Assembly (NCBI GenBank): GCA_937925605.1
Contig: CALALV010000107.1
Location: 1 to 64,000 of the forward strand
DNA from: an uncultured Woeseia sp.
GTDB taxonomy: Bacteria; Pseudomonadota; Gammaproteobacteria; Steroidobacterales; Woeseiaceae
DNA length: 64,000 nt
Direction of reading: 5' to 3'
Both the position numbers and the translations under genes were made by a program. Within the stretch, counting starts at the first letter, position 1. The number at the start of each line of letters is the position of its first letter. The notes beneath the pieces are model-generated. The model saw nothing but the letters and a program-made list of their open reading frames with translations, had not been told where the DNA came from and did not search any database. Shown here piece after piece: positions 26,609 through 34,164 of the stretch.

Positions 26609-27511
26609 ATGCAGCCGCTGTCGGACATCGCCGTCTTCGTGCAGGTCGTCGAGCGGGGCAGCTTCACGGCCGCCGCGGATCGCCTCGGTATCTCGAAGGC
26701 GGCGGCCAGCAAGTACGTGGCGCGCCTCGAGAAGCGTCTGGGCGCGCGGCTGCTGCACCGGACGACCCGCCGGCTGACGCTGACCGAGGCCGGCAACGCG
26801 CTGTTCGACGGCGCGCGCGGCGCGCTCGAGCAGCTCACGCAGGCCGAGAACGCGGTGACCGAGCTGGCCGGCGAGCCGCGCGGACGCCTGCGCGTCACGG
26901 CGCCGGTCTACTTCGGCGCGGCCTTCCTCGTGCCGGGTTTCGGCGACTTCCTCAGGCGCTACCCGGCCATCGAACTCGACCTCGATCTCGACAACCGCAT
27001 CGTCGACCTGGTCGCCGGCGGCTACGACCTCGCGATCCGGATCACGAGCCTGTCGAGCAGCTCCCTCGTGGCACGCCGGCTCGCGAGCGCCCCGCTGGTC
27101 ACGGTCGCCGCGCCGGCCTACCTGGCGCGGCACGGCACGCCGCGGACGCCCGCCGACCTGCGCGACCATGCCTGCCTGACCTATTCGCTGGATCGGACGC
27201 CGAACGACTGGCATTTCACGGACGACGCGGGCGGCGCGATCAGCGTGCCGGTCGCGGGCGGGCTGCGCTGCAACAGCGACGATGCGCTAAAGCAGGCAGC
27301 GCTGGACGGGCTCGGCATCGTGCGTTTTCCGGCGCTGTTCGTGGGCGCGGAGCTCGCAGAAGGGCGGCTGGAGCGTCTGCTGACCGGCTACGAGCCGCCG
27401 CCGGGCACGCTGTGCGCGGTGTTCCCGACCCGGCGCAACCTCGCGCCGAAAGTGCGGGTGTTCGTGGATTTCCTCGCCGAACGGCTGGGCGACGGCGGAC
27501 GCGCGCCCTGA
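26609..27511 (+). CDS. LysR-family transcriptional regulator
   Basis: The 300-aa protein starts with the LysR helix-turn-helix (FVQVVERGSFTAAADRLGISKAAASKYVARLEKRLGARLLHRTTR). From residue 90 it has a periplasmic-binding-protein-like effector domain, beginning GRLRVTAPVYFG. It belongs to the common proteobacterial YhjC/PA-type group. It is divergent from the rhodanese-DoxX operon across a 114-bp gap that contains its probable operator, so these two genes are its likely targets. The effector is unknown. Confidence 0.92.
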   Translation: MQPLSDIAVFVQVVERGSFTAAADRLGISKAAASKYVARLEKRLGARLLHRTTRRLTLTEAGNALFDGARGALEQLTQAENAVTELAGEPRGRLRVTAPVYFGAAFLVPGFGDFLRRYPAIELDLDLDNRIVDLVAGGYDLAIRITSLSSSSLVARRLASAPLVTVAAPAYLARHGTPRTPADLRDHACLTYSLDRTPNDWHFTDDAGGAISVPVAGGLRCNSDDALKQAALDGLGIVRFPALFVGAELAEGRLERLLTGYEPPPGTLCAVFPTRRNLAPKVRVFVDFLAERLGDGGRAP

Positions 27512-27529
27512 GCGGGCGCGCCTCGAGCG

Positions 27530-27991
27530 TTACTCGTCGCCGAACAGGTGTTCGACGCCCTGCAGCATTTTCCGCGTCGAGATCGAGACCTCGTACAGCA
27601 GGAACAGCAGCCCGCAGACCAGCAGGCCCATCGCCACGACGAACAGCGCGGCGATCAGCGTGCCCATGTTGAGCCAGCCGACGTCGCCGACGAACAGGCA
27701 CATGACCACGACGCAGATCAGCAGCGCCGAGCTGACCGACAGCCGGATCGCCCAGTTGATGACCTTGATGCGCCGCCACAGCACGTTGGTCTCGGCCTTG
27801 AGCAGCGCCCGGTAGTCGTCGCTCTCCACGCGCGGCAGCCGCCGCTCCACCAGCCGGGCGCGGTCGACGACGCGGCCGAGCCGGGTCGTCAGCACCGACA
27901 GGATCGCGCCGATGCCGGTCAGCAGGAACACGGGGGCGACGGCGAGGCCGATGGCCTCCGAGATAGCGCTGATCGGTGCGAAATGCTCCAC
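27530..27991 (-). CDS. DUF2721 membrane protein
   Basis: The 153-aa protein matches the DUF2721 pattern: an N-terminal helix IGLAVAPVFLLTGIGAILSVLTTRLGRVVDRAR, a cytoplasmic charged stretch, and two C-terminal transmembrane helices, then VSISTRKML at the end. The function is unknown. The GTG at 27991 is chosen because the family starts with a short segment before the first helix; the frame stays open further upstream. It is convergent with the LysR gene. Confidence 0.75.
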   Translation of the reverse strand: MEHFAPISAISEAIGLAVAPVFLLTGIGAILSVLTTRLGRVVDRARLVERRLPRVESDDYRALLKAETNVLWRRIKVINWAIRLSVSSALLICVVVMCLFVGDVGWLNMGTLIAALFVVAMGLLVCGLLFLLYEVSISTRKMLQGVEHLFGDE

Positions 27992-28103
27992 GCGGGGCTC
28001 CGGTAGGGTTCGTCGGGCGGCCGGATTGTACCGTCGCCCGGCGCCCTGTCGCGAGCCCGGTTGTTGCGAAAACGCCGCAGCCGCAACGCCTCCTGCCGGC
28101 GCG

Positions 28104-28148
28104 GAATACGTTTGCACGAACCGGCGGAACTGATGAATACGTATACAC
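28104..28148. promoter_or_regulatory. Tandem operator-like repeats upstream of the TonB receptor gene
   Basis: Two copies of GAATACGTnTnCAC lie at 28104-28117 and 28135-28148. They are 31 bp apart, close to three helix turns, and in the same orientation. The core ATACGTAT of the second copy is palindromic, as in LacI-family operators found before TonB receptors of caulobacters and xanthomonads. The second copy ends 4 nt before the -35 box. Confidence 0.6.
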
Positions 28149-28152
28149 GCCG

Positions 28153-28181
28153 TTGGCCGGGACCAACACCCTACCTATACT
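28153..28181 (+). promoter_or_regulatory. Sigma-70-type promoter of the TonB receptor gene
   Basis: TTGGCC (28153-28158) and TATACT (28176-28181) are separated by exactly 17 bp. They match the -35 consensus at four of six and the -10 at five of six positions. The transcript would start near 28188, about 100 nt before the ATG. Confidence 0.65.
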
Positions 28182-28287
28182 TTTTTATCAGCGAACCAGA
28201 CGCTGCCGGTCATGCGCGCAGCCTCGGCCCGCGCAAGCACAGGACGTCGGCCGAAGCGCCGGGACAGGACTTTCAGGGGGAACACCA

Positions 28288-31005
28288 ATGGATCAGCGAC
28301 GCCGCAACCAGGTCGCCACGGCCGTATCACTGGCCCTGGCGCTTTCGTCAGGCCACGTCATTGCGCAGGACAATGACGACGCCATGGAGGAAATTGTCGT
28401 CACCGGCAAGTTCCGCGCGAGCCTGATCGACTCGATCGGCACCAAGAAGAACTCGAAAGCCATCGTCGAGGCGATCTCCGCCGAGGACATCGGCAAGCTG
28501 CCCGACTCGAGCATCGCGGAGGCCATCGCGCGGCTGCCCGGCCTCGCCGGCCAGCGGCTCGACGGCCGCACCAGCTCGATCGCGATCCGCGGCCTCGGCG
28601 AGGACTTCAGCGCCGCGACCCTGAACGGCCGCGAACAGGTCTCGATCAGCGACAACCGCGGCATCGAGTTCGACCTGTACCCCTCCGAGATCATGAGCGG
28701 CGTCACGATCTACAAGACGCCGGAAGCCTCGCTGATGACCCAGGGCATCGGCGGTACGATCAACCTGCACACGGTCAAGCCGCTCGACCACGACGACACG
28801 CTGCAGGTCAACGTGACCCTCGAGCAGAACGGCCACGACAAGCTGAACCCGGACGGCGAGGACGCCGGCTGGCGCAGCACGCTGACCTGGATCGACCGCT
28901 TCGCCGACGACCGCCTCGGCGTCGCCGTCGCGATCGCGAACATGGACTCGCCGAACCAGGAAGAGCGCTGGAACTCCTGGGGCTTCCCGACCAACGGCGA
29001 CGGCGACCTCGTGCTCGGCGGCGCGAAGCCCTTCGTGCGCTCGTCGACGCTCGACCGCCGCACCTACATGGGCGTGCTGCAATTCGAGCCGACCGACGAA
29101 CTGCGCATGACCGGCGACCTGCTGTACATCGACTTCGAGGACGAGAAGATCCTGCGCGGCATCGAGATGCCGGGCGCCTGGGCACAGCCGACCGACGTCA
29201 TCGCGGCCTCCGACGGTCTCGTGCAGGAAGGCGTCTGGAACGACGTCAAGGGCCAGGTCCGCAACGACTTCGAGAAGCGCGAGGCGCGCCTGCTGTCCTT
29301 CGGCATTAACGCCGAGTACGACCTGACCGACACCTGGACGCTCGTATTCGACGCGAGCCAGGGCGACGTCGACCGCAACATCTGGTCGCTGGAGAGCTAC
29401 TCGGGTTCCGGACGCTCGAGCGACGCGACCGCACCGACCGACGACATCCGCTTCGACATGAACGGCGGCAACGAGGGCGCCCGCTTCTTCCCGACGCTGG
29501 ACTACAGCGATGAAACGCTGTTCCAGCTCGGCGGCGCGCAGGGCTGGGGCAACGGCACGACCGTGCCGAACGACGGGCAGGACGGCTTCATCAACTTCCC
29601 GCACGTCGACGACCGCCTGAACACCTACCGGCTGTCGCTGGACGGCGCGGTGGAACTCGGCTGGGTCACCGGACTCGAGTTCGGTGTGTACTTCGCCGAC
29701 CGCGAAAAAGCGAAACGCGACAACGGCGTGTTCCTGACGCTGCCGTCTTATCCCGGGGTGCAATCGATCCCGAGCCAGTACCGCGTCGCCAACACCTCGC
29801 TCGACTTCATCGGCATGGGCGAGATGATCAGCTACGACTCCTTCGCATTCTGGGCGGACGGCAACTACACCGAGACCTCCGAGCGCCTGACCAGCTCGAA
29901 CCGCGCGCAGAACACCTGGGTGGTCACCGAGGAGGTTACGACGGTCTACGGCATGGCCGAGTTCGACACGGATCTCGGCAACATCGGCCTGTCCGGCAAC
30001 ATCGGGCTGCAGGTCGTGCAGACGGACCAGTTCTCGACCGGCTTCGCGGTCGACGTCGTCAACGGCCGCGTGCGCGCGCAGCCGACCAGCGGCGGCGCGG
30101 ACTACACCGAGGTGCTGCCGAGCCTGAACGCGATCTTCCACCTGAACGACGAGATGCAGGTCCGCTTCGGCGCCGCGCGCACGATGTCGCGCTCGCGCAT
30201 GGACCGCATGAACGCCGGCTTTGGCTTCTCGTTCAACCCGGCCTTCAACACGCCGAACGCGGACATCTCGAGCTCGCCGTGGAGCGGCAGCGGCGCGAAC
30301 CCGGGCCTCAAGCCGCAGATGGCCGACCAGTTCGACCTGTCCTACGAGTACTACTACGAGGACGACGGCTACGTCGCGGCCGCCTACTTCCACAAGGAAC
30401 TGCAGGACTGGCAGATCAACGTGGGCCAGGTCGTCGACTTCAGCGGCATCACGCCGCCGGGCGGCCAGGTCGCGACCTTCAACCAGGGCATCGTGACGCG
30501 CTGGGAGAACGCGGAAGGCGGCAGCGTCAGCGGCTTCGAGCTGCAGGGCGCCGTGCCGGGCCGCATCATCGCCGACCCGCTCGAGGGCTTCGGACTGGTC
30601 GCGAGCGCGACCTTCCTGGACAGCTCGATCGAGCAGAACGGCAACTCGATCAAGGTGCCGGGCCTGTCCGACCAGGTCTTCAACCTGACCGTCTACTACG
30701 AGAACCAGGGCTTCGAGGCGCGCGTCAACCTGAGCCAGCGCGACGACTTCCTGGGCGAGGTCAACGCGATCAGCTTCTCGCGCGAACTCGTCAGCGTTAA
30801 GGACACGGAGATCTGGGACGCCCAGGTCAGCTACGACTTCGCCGAGTCGGGCATCCAGGCGCTGCAGGGGCTGTCGATCTCGCTGCAGGGCCAGAACCTG
30901 ACCAACGAGCCGTTCACGACCTTCAACAACGACGATCCGCGCCAGGTGCGTGACTTCCAGAACTACGGTCGCAACTACCTGCTGAGCGCGCGTTACCGCT
31001 TCTGA
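28288..31005 (+). CDS. TonB-dependent receptor of the type linked to tryptophan-halogenase loci
   Basis: The 905-aa protein has a signal peptide ending HVIAQDND, the TonB-box-like MEEIVVTG, a plug domain with LPDSSIAEAIARLPGLAGQR and GVTIYKTPEAS, and a C-terminal barrel ending NYLLSARYRF. The plug wording is typical of the carbohydrate-associated receptors of Caulobacter, Xanthomonas and Alteromonas that neighbour flavin halogenase-like genes. The upstream promoter and paired palindromes suggest repression by a LacI-type protein, not encoded in the window. A strong terminator follows, so the next gene may have partial read-through or its own start. Confidence 0.93.
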   Translation: MDQRRRNQVATAVSLALALSSGHVIAQDNDDAMEEIVVTGKFRASLIDSIGTKKNSKAIVEAISAEDIGKLPDSSIAEAIARLPGLAGQRLDGRTSSIAIRGLGEDFSAATLNGREQVSISDNRGIEFDLYPSEIMSGVTIYKTPEASLMTQGIGGTINLHTVKPLDHDDTLQVNVTLEQNGHDKLNPDGEDAGWRSTLTWIDRFADDRLGVAVAIANMDSPNQEERWNSWGFPTNGDGDLVLGGAKPFVRSSTLDRRTYMGVLQFEPTDELRMTGDLLYIDFEDEKILRGIEMPGAWAQPTDVIAASDGLVQEGVWNDVKGQVRNDFEKREARLLSFGINAEYDLTDTWTLVFDASQGDVDRNIWSLESYSGSGRSSDATAPTDDIRFDMNGGNEGARFFPTLDYSDETLFQLGGAQGWGNGTTVPNDGQDGFINFPHVDDRLNTYRLSLDGAVELGWVTGLEFGVYFADREKAKRDNGVFLTLPSYPGVQSIPSQYRVANTSLDFIGMGEMISYDSFAFWADGNYTETSERLTSSNRAQNTWVVTEEVTTVYGMAEFDTDLGNIGLSGNIGLQVVQTDQFSTGFAVDVVNGRVRAQPTSGGADYTEVLPSLNAIFHLNDEMQVRFGAARTMSRSRMDRMNAGFGFSFNPAFNTPNADISSSPWSGSGANPGLKPQMADQFDLSYEYYYEDDGYVAAAYFHKELQDWQINVGQVVDFSGITPPGGQVATFNQGIVTRWENAEGGSVSGFELQGAVPGRIIADPLEGFGLVASATFLDSSIEQNGNSIKVPGLSDQVFNLTVYYENQGFEARVNLSQRDDFLGEVNAISFSRELVSVKDTEIWDAQVSYDFAESGIQALQGLSISLQGQNLTNEPFTTFNNDDPRQVRDFQNYGRNYLLSARYRF

Positions 31006-31031
31006 GGCCTTCCCCCGGCCTCGAAAGCCAG

Positions 31032-31066
31032 GCCCCCGCAGATGCTATATTTGCGGGGGCTTTTTT
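31032..31066 (+). terminator. Intrinsic terminator after the TonB receptor gene
   Basis: GCCCCCGCA (31032-31040) pairs with TGCGGGGGC (31052-31060) and is followed by six T residues. It lies between the receptor and the halogenase-like gene. Confidence 0.9.
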
Positions 31067-31104
31067 CTGCCCGCTGCACCTGACCTGAAAAGGATGGCGG
31101 CCAC

Positions 31105-32604
31105 ATGCAACGCGTCGAAAACGTCGTCATCGTCGGCGGCGGCACGGCCGGCTGGATCACGGCCGCGCTGCTGATCAAGATCCTCGGCAACGCGATCCGC
31201 GTGCGCCTCGTCGAGTCGGAGCAGATCGGCACGGTCGGCGTCGGCGAGGCGACGATCCCGCCGATCCTGACGCTGAACAAGGCGCTCGGCCTCGACGAGG
31301 CGGAGTTCCTGCGCGAGACGAAGGGCACGATCAAGCTCGGCATCGAGTTCGAGAACTGGAAGGGCATGGGCGATTGCTACATGCATACCTTCGGGAACAT
31401 CGGCAAGGATTTCCCGTTTTGCAGCTTCCACCACTTCTGGACGCGCGGCGTGCACGAGGGTCGCGACGACTCGCTGTGGGACTACTCGCTGAACTACCAG
31501 GCGGCGAAGCAGAACCGCTTCACGCACCTCGAACGGGTCGAGCGCGGCAACCTGCAGGGCATTGCCTACGCCTACCATTTCGATGCCGGCCTGTACGCGG
31601 CGTTCCTGCGCCGCTTCGCCGAGCGCCTGGGCGTCGTCCGCACCGAGGGGCTGATTCGCGACGTGACGCTGGATGGCGAGTCGGGCTTCGTCGAGTCGGT
31701 GACGCTCGACAGCGGCGAGACCATCTCCGGCGATCTGTTCGTCGACTGCAGCGGCTTCCGCGGCCTGCTGATCGAGCAGCAGCTCAATACCGGCTACGAG
31801 GACTGGACGCACTGGCTGCCCTGCGACCGGGCGGTCGCGGTGCCCTGCGAGACCGTGCACCCGATCCTGCCGTACACGCGCTCGATTGCGCACCACGCCG
31901 GCTGGCAGTGGCGCATCCCGCTGCAGCATCGCATCGGCAACGGCCTGGTGTACTGCTCGCGCTACTACAGCGAGGACGAGGCGGCGGAGCTGCTGCTCGG
32001 CAACCTCGACGGCAAGGCGCTGGCCGAGCCGCGCACGCTGCGCTTCCGCACCGGCCGCCGGAACCGCCAGTGGGTGCGCAACTGCGTCGCGGTCGGGCTG
32101 TCGAGCGGCTTCCTCGAACCGCTGGAGTCGACCAGCATCCACTTGATCCAGTCTGCCGCGATCCGGCTGATCAAGCACTTCCCGCACGCCGGGATCAACG
32201 ACTCGGAGGTCGCCGAGTACAACAGGCAGTCGCAGATGGAGTGGGAGTACATCCGCGACTTCATCATCCTGCACTACCACCTGAACGAGCGCGACGACAG
32301 CCCGTTCTGGCGTGAGTGCCGGCGCATGGAGATCCCGGAGTCGCTCGCGCGCCGCATGCGCCTGTTCCGCGACACCGGCAAGATCTTCCGCGAGCAGGAC
32401 GAGCTGTTCACCGAGATCGGCTGGCAGCAGGTCATGATCGGCCAGGGCCTGATGCCCGAGGACTACCACCCGCTCGTCAACGCGCTGAACAAAGAGCAGC
32501 TCGACGAGTTCCTCGACAACGTGCGCGGCATCATCGACGACACGGTGCCGCAGCTCCCGACGCACGAAGAATTTCTCGCGCGCTTCTGCGATTCAGGCGG
32601 CTGA
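31105..32604 (+). CDS. Flavin-dependent tryptophan-halogenase-family protein
   Basis: The 499-aa protein begins with the FAD-binding motif VVIVGGGTAGWITAALL. It has the catalytic lysine region TKGTIKLGIEF (K77, matching K79 of PrnA) and the halogenase motif WQWRIPLQHRIGNG. These are the defining features of flavin-dependent halogenases, which use FADH2 from a partner reductase. Many members next to TonB receptors have no known substrate and may modify carbohydrates or other compounds. Its 3' end overlaps the convergent gene by 12 bp. Confidence 0.85.
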   Translation: MQRVENVVIVGGGTAGWITAALLIKILGNAIRVRLVESEQIGTVGVGEATIPPILTLNKALGLDEAEFLRETKGTIKLGIEFENWKGMGDCYMHTFGNIGKDFPFCSFHHFWTRGVHEGRDDSLWDYSLNYQAAKQNRFTHLERVERGNLQGIAYAYHFDAGLYAAFLRRFAERLGVVRTEGLIRDVTLDGESGFVESVTLDSGETISGDLFVDCSGFRGLLIEQQLNTGYEDWTHWLPCDRAVAVPCETVHPILPYTRSIAHHAGWQWRIPLQHRIGNGLVYCSRYYSEDEAAELLLGNLDGKALAEPRTLRFRTGRRNRQWVRNCVAVGLSSGFLEPLESTSIHLIQSAAIRLIKHFPHAGINDSEVAEYNRQSQMEWEYIRDFIILHYHLNERDDSPFWRECRRMEIPESLARRMRLFRDTGKIFREQDELFTEIGWQQVMIGQGLMPEDYHPLVNALNKEQLDEFLDNVRGIIDDTVPQLPTHEEFLARFCDSGG

Positions 32605-34107
32605 GGGTTCCCTGAGCGCCGCCAGCTGCTCGACGTGCGGCCGGAAATTGAGGGCGCAGCGACTCACGAAATCGCCGATCGCTGCCAGGTCGTAGCGTGA
32701 CTCCCCGTCGCGCGGCGGCCGGTAGCCGCCGTCCGGGAACACGCCGTAGCCGGCCAGCAGGCAGTGCCAGGAGATCGTGTTGTAGTAGCGCGAGATGTCC
32801 TGCTCTTGCACCTCGACCGTCAGGTCCTCGCGGTTCAGCCAGGTCTGCAAGATGCCGCGCAGCGAATCGGACAGGTTCTCGTTCGCGGCGTTGTCGCGCC
32901 AGTAGTCGGTATCATTGCGCGAGTTCGCGCGGTAGTGGCAGACGATGTAATTGCGCACGCCCTCGAAGCGCGCGCGCACGGCTTCGTTGAATGCCGCCTG
33001 GCCGTCATTCGTGAAGCCGCCCTGCTCGTAGTGGCGGATGAAGCCCTCGACCGTCTCCTGCACGATATGCAGCGCCGTAGCCTCGAGCGGCTCGATGAAG
33101 CCCTGCGCGAGCCCGACCGCGACGCAGTTCCGGTCCCAGTGGCGCGCGACCTGGCCGACCTTCATGCGCAGGTGACGAGCCTCGACGTCCGCATCCAGCA
33201 GCCCGAGCTTGCCGCGCAGCTCGGTCTCTGCCTCGTCCGCGCTGCAATAGCGCGAGCTGTAGACGTAACCGTTGCCGATGCGGTTCGTCAGCGGGATGTC
33301 CCAGGCCCAGCCGTGTTTCAGCGCGGTCGACACGGTCTGGCAGGCAGGCCGCTCGCCCTGCGGCGTCGGCATGACCACCGCGGCGTCGTTGAACAGGTTG
33401 TCCGCGAAGCTCTCGAACGGCACGCCGAGCGTCTGCTGCAGCAGCAGGCCACGGAAACCCGTGCTGTCGATGAAGAAGTCCGCCGCCTCCGTGCCGCCGC
33501 CCTCCAGCCTGAGCTCGCGGATGTCGCCGTTCCCTGCCTGCACGACTTCCTCGACCTTCGCCTCGATGTGCCGGACGCCGCGGCCGACCGCGACCTCGCG
33601 CAGGTAGCGGCCGAGCAGCTGCGAATCGAAGTGATAGCCGTACAGGACAGGGAACGGGAAATTGTGATCGGGCAACGGTCCGCGGCGCTCGGCGGCGAGC
33701 CGCGCCGGCACGAAGTAGGGGTCCGGGTGCGCCGGCACGTCGACGCCCTGGCGGCGCAGGTAGCAGTGGTAGACGAAAGCCGGGTAGTTCTGCGTGTCGG
33801 TCTGCGCCGGGAAGGGGTGGAAGTAGCTGTCGCAGCCCGGCTTGCCCGACCAGCCGTGGAAGGAGATCCCGACCTTGTAGGTGGCGTTGCAGCGCGGCAT
33901 CCAGTCGCGCTCCTCGACGCCGATCGAATCGAAGAAGGCCTTGAGCTGCGGCGTCGAGCCCTCGCCGACGCCGATGATGCCGATGTCGGGCGACTCGATC
34001 AGCGCGATGGAGATGTCGCGATCGGCCCAGCGCGCGGCCATCAGGTTCGCGGCCATCCAGCCGGCCGTGCCGCCGCCGACGATCAGGATGCGTCGGGGTT
34101 TCGTCAT
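32593..34107 (-). CDS. Second flavin-dependent tryptophan-halogenase-family protein
   Basis: The 504-aa protein has ILIVGGGTAGWMAANLM, the catalytic-lysine region ATYKVGISF (K78) and WAWDIPLTNRIGNGYVY, so both halogenase motifs are present. It is a diverged relative of the gene at 31105, not a copy. It is encoded convergently; the 3' ends overlap by 12 bp (32593-32604). Its promoter must lie in the short gap before the exonuclease gene upstream. It probably shares the pathway of the receptor-halogenase locus. Confidence 0.85.
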   Translation of the reverse strand: MTKPRRILIVGGGTAGWMAANLMAARWADRDISIALIESPDIGIIGVGEGSTPQLKAFFDSIGVEERDWMPRCNATYKVGISFHGWSGKPGCDSYFHPFPAQTDTQNYPAFVYHCYLRRQGVDVPAHPDPYFVPARLAAERRGPLPDHNFPFPVLYGYHFDSQLLGRYLREVAVGRGVRHIEAKVEEVVQAGNGDIRELRLEGGGTEAADFFIDSTGFRGLLLQQTLGVPFESFADNLFNDAAVVMPTPQGERPACQTVSTALKHGWAWDIPLTNRIGNGYVYSSRYCSADEAETELRGKLGLLDADVEARHLRMKVGQVARHWDRNCVAVGLAQGFIEPLEATALHIVQETVEGFIRHYEQGGFTNDGQAAFNEAVRARFEGVRNYIVCHYRANSRNDTDYWRDNAANENLSDSLRGILQTWLNREDLTVEVQEQDISRYYNTISWHCLLAGYGVFPDGGYRPPRDGESRYDLAAIGDFVSRCALNFRPHVEQLAALREPSAA

Positions 34108-34164
34108 GGCGAGCCAGTATCCGGAGCCCCCGCACGGCGCGCAAGCGCGTACAAACGTATGCCG

